Origin: Vesta saturnalis
Lineage: Eukaryota; Arthropoda; Insecta; Coleoptera; Lampyridae
Length of the DNA: 64,000 bases
NCBI GenBank assembly: GCA_036346205.1
Contig: JARFJB010001985.1
Span: forward strand, 281,501-345,500
Direction: 5' to 3'
Part shown: positions 23,645 through 35,851 of the stretch, piece by piece
How positions within the stretch are numbered: the stretch's first letter is position 1
How the letters are laid out: every line of letters begins with the position of its first letter
Notes under the pieces: generated by a model
Databases searched by the model: none
What the model was told of the DNA's origin: nothing
The model's input: only the letters and a program-made list of their open reading frames with translations
Program-made: the position numbers and the translations under genes

Positions 23645-23829
23645 TTTGGTTGTATCTGGTTCGGTTCGGTTCGCTTCGATTCGGTTACGTAGGCCAGTTC
23701 AGTTCAGTTTACTTTAGTTCAGATCAATTCAGCACAGCTAATCTCAGATCATTTAGTTCAGTTCAGTTTGGTTCAGTTCAATTCAGCTCAGTTCAGTTTG
23801 GTTCAGTTTAATCCAGTTTAGTTTACTTC
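23645..23829 (+). repeat. Degenerate pentanucleotide (GTTCA/GTTCG)n tract
   Basis: About 185 bases of imperfect 5-base repeats, first GGTTC/GGTTCG-rich and then AGTTC-rich (GTTCAGTTCAGTTTGGTTCAG type). There are two sub-blocks separated by ACGTAGGCCA. It is a simple-sequence tract with no coding potential. Confidence 0.85.
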
Positions 23830-26800
23830 AGATACATAAATGTTTATAAGCACCTACATGGCGGATTCGAATGGCGGCCATAGAAATATTTCTCGAACCT
23901 TTCATTTCGAAAACATCCGAAAATGTTTCGAAATAAAAATCTTGTTCCATTTTTTGGATTTTGCGGTCTACTTTAAGAAAATCTATGGCGTACCTTTATT
24001 AAAAAGCAGATTAATACCTTGAGAACTAGTCTAGTGCAAGTTATGTTCTCCACTACGCATCCAAATGCTCCTTAACTATCTAACTATAGCATTCAGTGCT
24101 GTATTAAAATACATCTTACCGAAAAATTTGCAATGAGATTTTCTTTTATACTTTTTCACCTCAAATAAAAAATTAGGCGTCACAGAAGGTCATCTTGATC
24201 TTACATGCAGCTTGTGTGGACAATTCGTTTTATATAAATTCAAATTACGATTATTTGCGTGTAAATAATATTATTATGCAGGTCTAATAAAATTACGTTA
24301 TTAGATTTTATCAGGAATAGTATAAAATACTTATTTATTTCAGTACCAAATAAGAACCTAATTTAACCTCGTTAACTGTACCTTACACTGCGCAAAAGTA
24401 TATTTTGCTAGTTTTCAATGAGCACGTGCATTGCGGTTTTGCGAATCTTAACGTTATAAAACAGAAAAATAAGTAGGTTGCATCATCTTTGACCACTAGT
24501 GAAAGCTTGATTAATTTTTCTAGGAAATCTAAATTATTCTTCCTTAAATGCGAAGACTAGATTAGATACTGAATAACATGTAATTTTCTTTTAATGTTTT
24601 TAAGATGAAGAGTACTTTTTATGCAAGGAATCAATTGAGAAAACTGTAAGATTAGGCACTTTATTTTAATAGATTCAACCATTTAACGATATATTGAGAG
24701 GATAATTTAACAAGACCGATCGTTTTTGAAGTATTCTCCATGACCTCTCCCTGACCGTTCTTAAAAGATAATAAAGTTATTTCAAGAGAGAGGCGGGACT
24801 CCAACCCTGTTCACCCTATTCGAGTAATAATTCAGCTTAAAACGGTCGTTATCGTATAGAAAATTGAATAATGTATTGTATTTAAATTCTTGTTTGCCAC
24901 AAATTAAATTCAACGTTAATAAAATTAATCGATCCCTATTATGTTTAACCCGAAACAATACAATTATAAATTGCGGACCGTTTATAACTACCTTAAAATT
25001 CTATTAATAAAGGAAATGCTACTTTAGATTGAAAATTTATGGCTACCTCATTAAAACTTCTATACGGGGACTATAAACTTTCAAACCATTTCTGCTATAG
25101 ACAATGTAAATCGCCAAGTTAGCTTTTCGCTCTTACGTTAATAAATTTATTGATAAAATGTTTATCGAGTTCCCTGTTACTCATCGATTAAATTAAATTT
25201 GAAAACTTTTTAATCTAATAGGTAACGAAGTGTTGAATAACGATTATTGAATGTACCAAAACGCTTATAAGACGGATTTTTTGACGCGGAAATTCTTTGT
25301 GCTTTTAACCATTTACATTTTCCAATTCAAGTTAGCCATAGCAAAAAGTCATCAAACTAGGCAATTCAATTTTAACGCAATTAAAATAGGCTGTAGGTGG
25401 CGGACCTCGAAAACTTTATTATTGTGATAAACGTTTGTCAAATCGCCATTGTTATCACGATCGAAAAGATAATTAGTGGATTTTTAATATCTCAATAATA
25501 CGTCGTAATTTACTAATGTTTTCAAAATATTTTATTTATATACCTTTATGTAAGCAATGTGAGATTGTTTGTAACTGATACTTGTCTGGGGTTGTAAAAC
25601 ACATGTTGGGGGGTGAGTAGTAGGTGTACGCTTAAAAATGCTTTACTGAAGGGGCGTCATTGCTCTAATAATTAGTTATGGCTGGACGGGCCGCAATTAA
25701 AAGATATCTTTGTTATTTGAAACTTCGAGGAGAAATGTAGTGTTGTTATGGACGAATGCATATTCCAACCGAAATTAAGGTTTCTTGCTTTTTATTACTT
25801 TTGAAAAACAGGGGTGGTTTTTCGGGAGTAGATATAGTTAGTTTTAAAATCGAAGGGGGGCAGTTACAGTTAGCGTGTCAATCGAGTCAGATCGATTTTT
25901 GGGTTAACTGAATACCTTCATTGTAAACAGCTTGTCTTTAAAATAATTCTTGCGTGTACATTTTTCTTTTGCCCACATTAAGTTGTCTTTTCTTTAGGGG
26001 TTAAACCACGTATGTTAACGATTTCTGTCTGTGATCAATTAAGGGAATATTTATTCTAGTGTAAGTATGTATGTATATATAAATTCAAGCTCGCAGCCGA
26101 TCATTTTACCAGCCTATGTAACGTATTAAAATGATCAAATATTGCCTTGCCAAGGTATCTTGTTCGTACGCGGACTCATTAAGCTGAAATATGTTAAAGT
26201 AAAAGGCAGTACAGGGCCCTCTTACTATGTTATTTGTGCGAATTAGCATTGTTGGTTGTTGTTTATATTTATACTTGGGTAGAGGTGGTCTGATGAACGG
26301 GTATATGGTTACTAATTGTAAAAGGCACTTATCAAGCGTGTATACACTCTCGAGATCAGATAACCATTCAACACCTCGAATTTTATTTTTATTGTTGTGT
26401 AGATGAGTGTGTAACCGGAGAAGGGAGCACGGTATTTTTCTAACGCATTCAAACTTATGTATCACGATGTTAATGATCTATTTATAACTTACTAATAGGC
26501 TTTGTTTTTTGTCAGTTCGTTAAGTAGAATTATTGGCTTGCGAGCTGATTTCTCTTTGTATATGCTTTATTGTAATTTGATTTAAGTATTATGTGCTTTA
26601 GAGGTCACTAAAGAATTGGGTATGTGCAAATTCCTTGCTTATTTTCTTTTGTCCTTGCCTTTACCTTATTATCACCTGTGAAATTTTACTGTTGTTGTAT
26701 TTTATATGTATCATAATTTGATTTATTATTTTATGTGCTTATTTACTTAAAGACCGGCATGATTGGTTTTTAAAGGGCCAAATGTTTGGTGTTTTTTTTG

Positions 26801-27483
26801 TGCTATTTGATTTATTAATGTACTTGTGCAATTACTTATTTATGAATAAAGTGGGTTTTATTGGTGGTTCTTTCACACAATAGTAGATTAACGGGCTGAG
26901 CCACCGCTGCGCAAAGCTCGTTGATTTTAATTTGAGTAGTTTCATTTTTTTCCAGCCCCTCATGATCCAATGCTTACCTCATCAAGCCTATCTAGTTTAG
27001 ATAGCACAACGTTCCTAACACTAGACGGCCACTTCGTTTGATCAGATTTGAGGTTTGCGAGTAATTAATATCGGACTTGTAAGTAAACAAATTATTGGCC
27101 GGAAGGTCAAAGTAAGGCAGGCAATTAAGTTGAGTAATAGTGACATTATTGTCAAGATAAATTACTTAGCGATTGTTTGGTTCTTGAATTTGCATTATTG
27201 CAAATAAGTTCAAATTACGCTTTTCAAGGTACATGGGGGACACTACAAGGCTTTGACTGAATAGGCGTATTCGACTATTCAACATTATCTGCCGTTACAT
27301 TTATATTAATATACACTATCTGTTAAGTACAAAAACTTAACATTAAATAATACTATGAAAAAAGAAAATTTTTTAAAAAGCACGCTTTTATATACACGTA
27401 GAAAGTGCACATAAAATGAGAAAATGACTTTTTTTCTTTGCACAAAAATGTGCTAAGAGATCTTTACGACTAAAAATAAAAGC
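23830..27483. other. Intergenic, nothing assigned
   Basis: About 3.6 kb of AT-rich sequence. Open frames up to about 119 residues (26106-26465, minus) show no recognisable motif and are most likely chance frames. No repeats or RNA genes were recognised. Confidence 0.4.
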
Positions 27484-29057
27484 GTGGGGCGCTCATCTTA
27501 TAAACGTGTGACGGAAAAAAATAAATTATCCATTGGGAAAGTGAACCGATCAATTAGTGAACTTGAAGTACGTAAGGAATTTCTGATTAATTGCTTTAAA
27601 GAATACAATAATTGTCAAGCTGAAATCATTGAAGAGTTTGAAAATCGATACATTAGCGTTTTGTCTGAAATAGGAACAAAAACTAAAAATTTCAAAGCCC
27701 AAGTTAGGAAAAATATAAAATTTTAACAAATTATAAATCAATCTTCCTAATACAAAACTTACATATGTGCACGTGCAAGGCTTTGATATAAAAGATTTGA
27801 GTAAAAATAAACCATTTATAACATGTCTCTAGCCGTAATTGAAAACAACAATAATTTAAGTGATGTAGAAAAATTATTTTATTTAAGAAGCTATCTTAAG
27901 GGTGAAGTTTTATCATTAATTGTAAATTTTCCAGTTGTGCATAAATCATATTATAAAGAAGCGCTTGATGTTTTAAACAGAAATGAATTTATAATACTCA
28001 GTTCTCATATTTATGCCATTTTAGATATGGATGATATAAACAAGGGGACTGTAATTAACATTCGTGAGTTTGTATCAAAGAGGAAGCAAGAAATTAGTGC
28101 TTTAAAAAATTTAAGTCAACCAATTCACGAGTGGAATGTGTTATTTGTCCATTTGTTTTCAAGAAAGATTGATTCGTGTACTAATAGAGCTTTTCAATTT
28201 GACAGGAACAATACTGAACTGCCAGCTGTAGATAAACCATTGCAGTTTTTGGAAAATAAAGCTATCGCATTGAAATCGGTTAGTCTTCCAGTTAAAATGT
28301 TAAGCAAACAGATGGTTTCATGTCATACAGCAATTAAACAACACAAATTCAAACAAGTTAAGGAGATAAGAAGTCAATATTGTTTAGAAATTGGACATAA
28401 CGTGTACAATTCCAACAAATGTAAAGGTATTTCTGTTAATGAACGTATATCATTTATACAACCAAAAGGTTTTTGTAAACATTATCTTAACGGCCATTTA
28501 AATAAATGTGTTTTAAATGTGAAATGTCAGACTTGTCAACAAGACCATAACTCATTATCGCATCCCTTAGAAGAAATTGTGTCAGTTAGACGTGATTGCA
28601 TTAAAGATGTTCTTTACCCACAATCAAGGTAAAAATCAATTCAAAAAGTGGTCAGAAAATAATTTGTTGTTACAGGTTCTCAAACGTCTATTTGTACCAC
28701 GAAGTTAGTTAACAAGTTACAATTAACTACATTTACTAATACCAAAAATATAGTGGGTGTAACGAATAATGTTACCAGGGTTGAAAATTCTGTCCAAATT
28801 AATGTCGGATCATGTACAAATTAAATATAACGTGCTCGTTAGTAGAAAAAATTACCCAAAATTTACTTCATTTTAATTTGATATATCAAAGTTATTAGAT
28901 AAAATATAAGGTTAGCTGATGATAACTTTGATGTTCCGAACACTGTCGGTTTACCTTTAAGTGCAGATATATTCTTTAAAATATTATTACAAGGTACCAT
29001 TCAAATTGATAATTTAATTCTGCAAAACACGGTGTTTCGATATACAACGTGCCCAAG
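27484..29057 (+). pseudogene. BEL/Pao retrotransposon gag and protease remnant
   Basis: The first open piece (27484-27726) is an N-terminal Gag coiled-coil type sequence (VNRSISELEVRKEF, NCFKEYNNCQAEI). After a deletion a second frame, 27823-28632, has the BEL/Pao Gag core (DUF1759-like: LSDVEKLFYLRSYLKGEV, then the HIYAILDMDDI and LKNLSQPIHEWN region). It ends in a degraded zinc-binding motif, KGFCKHYLNGHLNKC and CQTCQQDHNSLSH. Beyond a frame change, 28640-29057 reads protease-like blocks (TTKLVNKLQLTTF, GVTNNVTRVENSVQINV, DNFDVPNTVGLPLSADIFFK, LILQNTVF) with stops. Reverse transcriptase, RNase H and integrase are absent, and no LTRs were identified. The first frame opens on a GTG and is simply an interrupted coding remnant. 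Confidence 0.82.
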
Positions 29058-29316
29058 ATAAGAATGAACAGCATGGGGATCTTGAAAACGGTAAGGGATA
29101 CGAAGGCGGTTAAATTAGAGATAGGTTGTATAATTTAGGGCACGTCCACATATAGTTTGCAAAAGTTCATTATTGCTTATCGATTTCGAGATTTAAAACA
29201 AAATTTCGATTTTTGGGATTTTCTTTTTTCGTAATTCCTTCATTTATTTTAAAAGATTTTTAATAACCAAGGGTACTTCTTAATTGTCATTGGATGCGGA
29301 TACCTGCAATTTTTTA

Positions 29317-29478
29317 ATCGTGCGATGTCGTACGAAGTCTGACGTGAAAACAAAATTACTAATTTAAAGGTGTGCGGTTACATTAACTGCGTTTTAGTCA
29401 GATGGTATCGTGAGACGTCGGCTAACTAGGCGAGAACAACAAACGCGGCGACATCGTACGATTTTAACGGTATAAAAA
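29317..29478. repeat. Inverted repeat, possible Harbinger end
   Basis: AATCGTGCGATGTCG near 29317 pairs with CGACATCGTACGATT near 29464, one mismatch in 15. It lies directly upstream of the MADF-like fragment and near TTA trinucleotides, the usual PIF/Harbinger target. It may be the element's terminal plus subterminal inverted repeat, or an independent roughly 160 bp MITE. Confidence 0.5.
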
Positions 29479-29529
29479 GCTGTCACATTCAATAATAATT
29501 GAAAGGATTTATTTAAAATGGGCTTAGAA

Positions 29530-29625
29530 AAGCTGATTTTCTGTGTTCAATCGATAATAGAGTTATAGTAAAAAAGGGATGGGAAGAGGTAGCAAAGGAA
29601 ATGGAAGAAACAAATAAGTAGGTAT
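29530..29625 (+). pseudogene. MADF/Myb-like accessory protein fragment of PIF/Harbinger
   Basis: A plus-strand remnant reading KKGWEEVAKEMEETNK with a broken upstream part, as in MADF (Myb/SANT-like) domains, whose consensus contains a W-EEIAKEM core. PIF/Harbinger transposons commonly encode such a DNA-binding partner next to the transposase. It lies close to the end of the Harbinger transposase relic, on the opposite strand. Only about 30 codons survive, with internal stops. The call rests mostly on one motif plus context. Confidence 0.5.
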
Positions 29626-29739
29626 ATATTCTGCATATTTATATTTAGCAAGTAGAATATACAATTTTATAACCTTAAAAAATAAACTATGACATATACA
29701 TACGTATGTACCTACATATTGTTAAAAAAATTTTTATTT

Positions 29740-30480
29740 TACTTGAAACGGAAGGGCTGCAAAAATAATTGTTAAATTTGTCTCGTACAGCATATGCAGC
29801 TACACTTGAACGATTATTGGTTTATGTGATTCTATTGTAATTGTTTTGTGAAACATTTAATACCTCAGAGTTCACTTTAAAATAATTTTCGGTACATCTT
29901 CCCTTATCAATAATGATATTATGAAGAATACATGCGCATTTAACAATAATATCTGCTTTGACGGGATGACATCCTATCTCTTTTATGAGGATCCTCCATT
30001 TGGAACATAGAATGCCAAATGCACATTCGACAATCCTTCTGCTCAGGATAGTTGATAATTATAAATCTCTTGTTACTGACTGAAGTTACGACCAGAATAT
30101 GTCCTCATTAAAGGATAGGCTTCATTGCCCAAGAGCACATAGGAAATTTTAATATCTGTATTTGGAATAGTTCGATCCTGCGGTACGAAAAAAGTGTTGT
30201 TTTCTAACTGTTCTTTTAAACTGCTAGCAGCAACAATTCCACCATCACTTTATTTTCCATATGATCCGATATCAATGTACAAAAATCTACAATGAACATC
30301 AGCAAATGCTTGTGGGACAATAGAATAATAAGATTTATATTTTCAACACATGGAACCGGAATTTGGTGGACAACGGAGCCTTATATGTTTTCTATCAATA
30401 CATCCTATGCACTGTGGAAAATTCCATTTCTTAAAACAGTCTCCAGCGACAGTTTTATGCATTTCGGAAATGGTGTATGT
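29740..30480 (-). pseudogene. PIF/Harbinger transposase (DDE_4) relic
   Basis: Minus-strand blocks in family order. CIGCIDRKHIRLRCPP holds the first aspartate (about 30390). FLYIDIGSYGK-SDGGIVA holds the second (about 30250-30290). Then come NNTFFVPQDRTIPNTDI and YVLLGNEAYPLM (about 30130). SRRIVECAFGILCSKWRIL holds the catalytic glutamate (about 29990-30050). KADIIVKCACILHNIIID and a C-terminal SSVAAYAVRDKFNNYF (about 29780) follow. Harbinger transposases act with a Myb/MADF partner and target TWA trinucleotides. All three catalytic positions remain legible, but in-frame stops and frameshifts break the gene. The N-terminal helix-turn-helix is lost or cut off by the neighbouring non-LTR element. 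Confidence 0.88.
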
Positions 30481-30619
30481 TCTGTGTTGAATTCTTTCCA
30501 TATTAAATTATATGAGATTAGACATTTATATATTATTTTTCTGGATAACGAAATGGTTATTGTTTACAGGCTAAATTTGGCCTATCGTGCTAAAGCACTC
30601 AGGAACACTTAGGAGGATG

Positions 30620-33600
30620 GATAGAGGGATAATGAATTGCCAATAGATGCCTATGAACAGCTACCTTAAATTTTCTCATATCATAAGTGAGAGGAAAACA
30701 GGAACTAGGGAGATCATTCCAGAGTTTAGAAGCCGTCTAGAAAAATGTGGATTGCGCCCGTTTGGTACGACACGTGGAGATTTGGACTGCATACTGATGA
30801 TGTGAATGAGCGAACCGAGTGTTTCTCGCAAAGATAGCCCGAGATGGTATCAAAGAATATAATTTAGCAGCACAATAGCCGCTGTCATAACGATAATACA
30901 AAGAAAGAAGTGAAACCATCCTTCTATGCTCAAGTGACTGTATGTGAGAAGTTAAGGACGGCTCATTTATAAGCCTAATCGCTCTCTTTTGAATACGATC
31001 AACAATATCGAGAGCGTATTGGGGAGCACTAACCCAAAGGTAAGAATTATATTCCAGATGAGGTCGAATTTGGGCCTTATACAGCAGAAGGAGTTGTCGA
31101 GAGGTAAAGTACTGCTTAGATCTGTACAAAAAGCCTATTTTACGAGCAGCTGTTTTGGTAGCTGACAGAAGATGATCAACCCATGAGAGATTTGAAGATA
31201 CAGTCATACCCAACAGAATAATAGAGTCTGAAAACTTAAGAACTGAGCCATTCATACTTACAACAGGAAATGATCGATCTTTTTTGGCGGACACAAGGCA
31301 ACACTGAGTTTTGTTAGCATTAAATTTAACTAGATTATTGCTTCCCCACTCGAGAATACGTTGAATGTCTTTGTTGATTGAATTTGCCATTTCAGCTTTA
31401 ATTTCTTGATTTGACATAGAAGGTGGATTATCACTATGAGTAGACTGAGATGAACTACAGTGAAGAGTGCTATCGTCAGCAAAGCAATGGATGGGGTTAG
31501 TTGTTGAAGAAATAAGGTCGTTTATGTACAGCAGAAAAAAGTGTAGGCGCTATAACGGATAACTGTGGTACGCCCGCGTTAATGCTAACTTCTTTTGAAA
31601 AAAAGCCATCAACTACGACACGTATTCGTCTTGTATCAAGGAAACTAGAAACCCAGTTGATGAGCGTATCATTTAACCCAAACGAGGTGAGTTTGGCAAG
31701 TAAACACTTATGCCAAACTTGGTCAAATGCCTTTGAGATATCTAAAGCGACTACAACTGTTTCACCGGAATGCTCTACCGTATTGTTCCAAACTTGGGTC
31801 ACATATGAAAGAAGATCACCTGTTGAACGACTTTGCCTAAACCCATATTGGTGGTCACTAAGGAGCTTGTTAGTTTTAAGGAACGTGAGCAGTTGCTGAT
31901 TGATGGCTTTTTCCATAATTTTAGACAAAATGGAAGTGGCGGCAACTGATCGGTAGTTTGAGGGATCGGTCTTATCGCCTTTTTTGGGAATAAGTTGCTA
32001 ACTTCCATGATGAAGGGAATTCCCCAAAAGACCTGGATCGTATAGAGCTTAGATAGGACTGGTACTAGTTCGGGGGAACATTTCTTTAAGACAATAGCTG
32101 GGATACCGTCTTGGCCAGTCGTCTTATTGAGATCAAGCCTACTGATGATCGATTCCAAGAGCTTGTACCGAAAATGAATTGGTTTTATAGCGTATGAAGA
32201 AGAGTTGACTAGGGGCACATCTTTTCCAGAATCATTGAGACACGAGTTTGATGCAAACAAATCCACAAAAACATCGGCTTTGTCTACAGAATCAGCAACT
32301 ACCGATCCGTCAATAGATGTCAGGGGAGGAAAGAAGATGTTCCAAAGTTTTTACTAATGGCTTTAGCTAAAGACCAAAATTTACGACTGCCTAAAGGAGA
32401 TGTAGCTAGTTCATTGCATTTTCGTTGTTTGAACAACTTTTCAGTTTTAGTGATGACACTTTTGCAGATATTTCTAGCACCAACGTATTCTACATGACTG
32501 TCGGCCGATTTGTTAGATTTCCATTTAATGTAATATTTATTTTTTGAAGATATTGCATCAGCACAAGCCTTATTGAACCAGGGTTGGGAACGTGAATCAC
32601 CTATACGGTACTGTTTACATTCCCATAAGGATGACTTCAGATACTGAAATAGCGGTGTCCGAAGAAGAGGACGACTTGAAACAATATTCACGCCATGGAA
32701 AGGTTGCAAAGAAATCCCGTAAATTACTCCATCGGGCTGACTTGAAACACCACAAGGTTCTATCGGTTTTGCGAACAACAGTGGAATTAGTTACAGTAGA
32801 AATGATTTCTATTAAACAATGATCGGAAAGACCTAAAGGCGAAAGAACGGAAGTTTTATAAACAAGAGGGTTTGATGTAAGAAACAGATCTAGAAGATGT
32901 GGAGTATGGTTAGGGTTATCAGGGATTCTTGTGGGTTCAGAAATCATTTGTGTGAAATCACATGAAATAGCAAATGTTTCTGCACTATGACCAGCGGAAT
33001 TTGTAGTAGATGAAAACTGAAGACAATTAGAGTTATGAACATTGAAATCGCCTACAATTGAGATATCGCAAGATGGAAACTGAGACAGGAGATAGTCAAC
33101 TTTCATACTAAGGTAATCGAAGAAGTCTTGACAGTTACGGTCATTAGGAGACCTATAAATGCAACAGTAGAATTTCACAAAATTAGGACTAGAATGTTTA
33201 AACCAAATCACGTCAAAATTTTTATTTTCTAAGGAAGAAACCCTCTTGCAAGCAATTCTGTCCTTGATGTAGGCACACACGCCTCCTTTATATCGAAAGT
33301 TAGAGTGAAGGTGGTATTGAGGAAATTCCAAGTCGGGTGACTCGGAGCTTTCAGAGAAGACTTGCGTTTCAGATAGAAACAAAATATCAGGTTGTAATTG
33401 TTCAAGATGTTGGTGAATAGCATTAAGATTATACTTGATACCGCGGATGTTGCAGTAGTGAATTAGAAAGTTGATACTTTCGATGACCTTGGTCACTTGA
33501 GCCCCATCCGAATGGGGCGGGATTTTACGTCCGCCATCTTACTTTTTTAATTTGGGACTTATAATCCGATAGGAAGGCAATGAGGGCAAGAAGGAAGAAT

Positions 33601-33760
33601 AAGGATGAGATTAGATTGAGGATGAAGGAAAAGGTAACCGGCAGCCCTTACCGAGCTCAGAAAATCGGAGACCCAATATTAAGGAGCCCATGGTAAGGGT
33701 GGTGGTACCTCTCCGACTGGCATGGAGTATACATGCCTACCTCCCAATAAGTTCCAATAA
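30620..33760 (-). mobile_element. Non-LTR retrotransposon, whole element
   Basis: A minus-strand LINE. The coding part is 33496-30737. A GC-richer 5' leader lies at about 33500-33760, with a YY1-like AAGATGGCGG (33531-33540, minus strand). A short 3' region reaches about 30620. It appears near full length for a single-ORF2 element, but no ORF1 was seen. Neither a poly-A or microsatellite tail nor a target duplication could be fixed, so the borders are approximate. It sits against the Harbinger relic and may have truncated it. Confidence 0.75.
30737..33496 (-). pseudogene. Non-LTR endonuclease-reverse transcriptase (ORF2), frameshifted
   Basis: The N-terminal part (33496-32615) is an apurinic-type endonuclease: CNIRG, LFLSETQ, IVGDFNVHN and LSDHCLIE carry the usual Asn, Glu, Asp and Asp-His residues. 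The reverse transcriptase follows in changed frames: TTGQDGIPAIVLKKCSPE (about 32110), YGFRQSRSTGDLL (about 31830), DISKAFDQVWH (motif A, about 31740), INAGVPQLSVIAPTLF (about 31580) and CFADDST (motif C, about 31480). The C-terminal part (31417-30737) includes NANKTQCCLVSAKKD, RPHLEYNSYLW and VDRIQKRAIRL. The enzyme nicks the target and copies its RNA in place. Several frameshifts make it dead, although each module is well preserved. It belongs to the Jockey/CR1 group of APE-type LINEs; the exact clade is uncertain. Confidence 0.88.
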
Positions 33761-35165
33761 GTTATCCATACATTCAATTTGAAAATATTTAAATACGCGG
33801 CATTTGCATGTGCATTATTGTGTTGGAAGGGAATGACGCTCTCATAATAATCATGTGCAGTTTTTAAAACAGTCGCATACAGTGAGCGATAAAAAACAGT
33901 CGGTCGACTGACGCCTCAGTCTGAGCGATATTGTATAGTTACGCTGCCCTATAAAGTGTTAAAGTTACAAATAAGAATTAAGTAACGGTGATAGGGAAGA
34001 AAAATTACCTTCCTTATTAAAACAATAAAAAGTGACATAATAAGTGAAGATAACGCGTTTTATATGTATCAGGACCGTTATCAATTGTGTTTAAATAGTG
34101 AAAAATAAACATAATAGACAGTAATCGACCTAAATGGGTAAATAAAAGCACAAAGGACAATAACTCGATTTTATTGACGTGTAAAAAGGGAGCATTTGCG
34201 GTTTGTAAATAACTTGCGTTTTGTTGCGCAGGCTATTTGTAATTAAATCTGAACAATTAGGTGAAAATTGTATAGTAAATATATCGAACAATTATTTACT
34301 ATGATCATTAACTGATAGAAGAAAATTAGAAGCGTATTACACTACACAAAATTATAAGGAAAGATAGGGACAACAATAGAGAAACGGTACCAGAGTGCCA
34401 GCAGGTGACATCATCAGAAGAGCAGGCTCTAACCTATCTGAGGACCCTTTATCGGTCAAAGGAACGCCAGCATTACATCATCAGTTTTGCAACGAAAATA
34501 AATAAGAACCTTTTTTGTTTGTGTTAATAAATAAAACCTTTTTGTGTTTGATTTCTTTTACATTTGACTATCACGACCAAACGATAAACAATACGTTTGA
34601 TTCTGACATAGATTTTATTTGTTATATGTTTTAAGAAGGTTATTGTAGATATAGGTTTGATTTTATATATATTTAAAACAACATATTGATGCATTTTCGT
34701 TCAGATTTGGAATTTAATTAAATGAGTATAACGTTTGATTTACTTTTATTGCTAAATATTATTAATATTAAAAGCTTATACAAATATTGAATATATAAAT
34801 GCAGAAAGAGGTCAACTCAATAGGAATGCAGATAAACAAATAAATTAAAGTGAGCGTAACTTTGGTCAATGATAACAGCAATCATTTCTTTGTTTTTAGT
34901 TGTGAGCTAGTCGTTGCAATAAATTACCTTCGCTAGGAACACTCGGTTTGCCCATTAACATTATAATTATGCACACAAAATTCCATCTTGTCACACTAAA
35001 CGGGCGCAACCTACATCTTCCCACGCAGCGATCAAATTGTAGAATGCACTACCCAGTTCTTGTTTTCCTCCAAACTTTCACTTAAACAAATTTAAGCTAG
35101 TCATTCATAAACATTTCTCGGCAGCCTAACAATATCCTTGAGCCCTCCCACTGTTCCTGAATGCT
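33761..35165. other. Intergenic, nothing assigned
   Basis: AT-rich sequence. A patch at about 34380-34560 (GACATCATCAG repeats around a CAGGCTCTAACC stretch, then AATAAATAA-rich sequence) has the feel of a retroelement 3' end or LTR piece. No mate or coding region was found. Confidence 0.35.
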
Positions 35166-35169
35166 TTAG

Positions 35170-35400
35170 CACGTTAGGAAAATCTTAGCCTGTTCAGGAA
35201 TACTATTAGTAAAAAAAAGTGTTTTAGATGTTTCTGGTAGATCGTTCCATTTTGTTTTTTTACGCGGCCGTATTTTACCTGGACTGGATAAAATTGGATT
35301 AGATCTACTGCGAGACTTGATACTCTTAACTGTGGCCACAGATGTATCCAGAGCATTTGCCACACGCTGTAATTTTGCGATTACAATAGTGAAATCAAAA
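35170..35400 (-). pseudogene. DDE_3-type transposase N-terminal fragment
   Basis: The minus strand reads KLQRVANALDTSVATVKSIK and then LSSPGKIRPRKKTKWNDLPE. This is the helix-turn-helix and linker arrangement at the start of insect DDE_3 transposases (a 'VA..LGTSVATV..I' helix followed by a basic SPGKKRPRKKT linker). The catalytic domain is absent downstream, so it is an isolated piece. It is not the N-terminus missing from the Tc1 relic 450 bp away, which belongs to another family. Confidence 0.6.
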
Positions 35401-35676
35401 TATATATTTCCCACCTCTTGAATGCAAGATAGTAAGGTTATACCAGTTATGTGCTAAAATTACGTGTTAGTCAAATTACAATTAAAATGTATGTTAAACT
35501 GTACCAACGAGTAGCTTATGTCTCTTTTCATTGCATGAAACTATTCAATGACATATGTCGATTGTGTCAAATGCACTTCAAGTATGTTTTTATCCTTTTT
35601 CTAAAGGCGCTTTTAAATGATATGGCCGTATCAACAATTTGGATAGCTAGGTTCATAAACTAATGACGCAGGGCGG

Positions 35677-35680
<4 letters not shown>

Positions 35681-35731
<51 letters not shown>
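35681..35731. repeat. (TA)n microsatellite beside Tc1 relic
   Basis: An uninterrupted run of about 25 TA units directly adjoining the 3' flank of the Tc1-like element. It is a plausible TA-rich insertion target. Confidence 0.95.
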
Positions 35732-35732
<1 letters not shown>

Positions 35733-35851
35733 ACTTCCATAAACCTAGAATTTATTGAACGATTTTATTGAAATTTTCGTCTACGATGTCTTTCATTAGA
35801 AAAAACGATTAAAATTTGAAAACAAAAGAACAAAAACTAAAAATGTTTTTT

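Noticed and set aside
26106..26465. 119-residue minus-strand frame as a host gene
   Set aside because: No recognisable motif, low-complexity AT-driven composition and no neighbouring exon evidence.
34380..34560. Solo LTR
   Set aside because: The sequence texture resembles a retroelement end, but no terminal TG...CA pair, target duplication or second copy was found.
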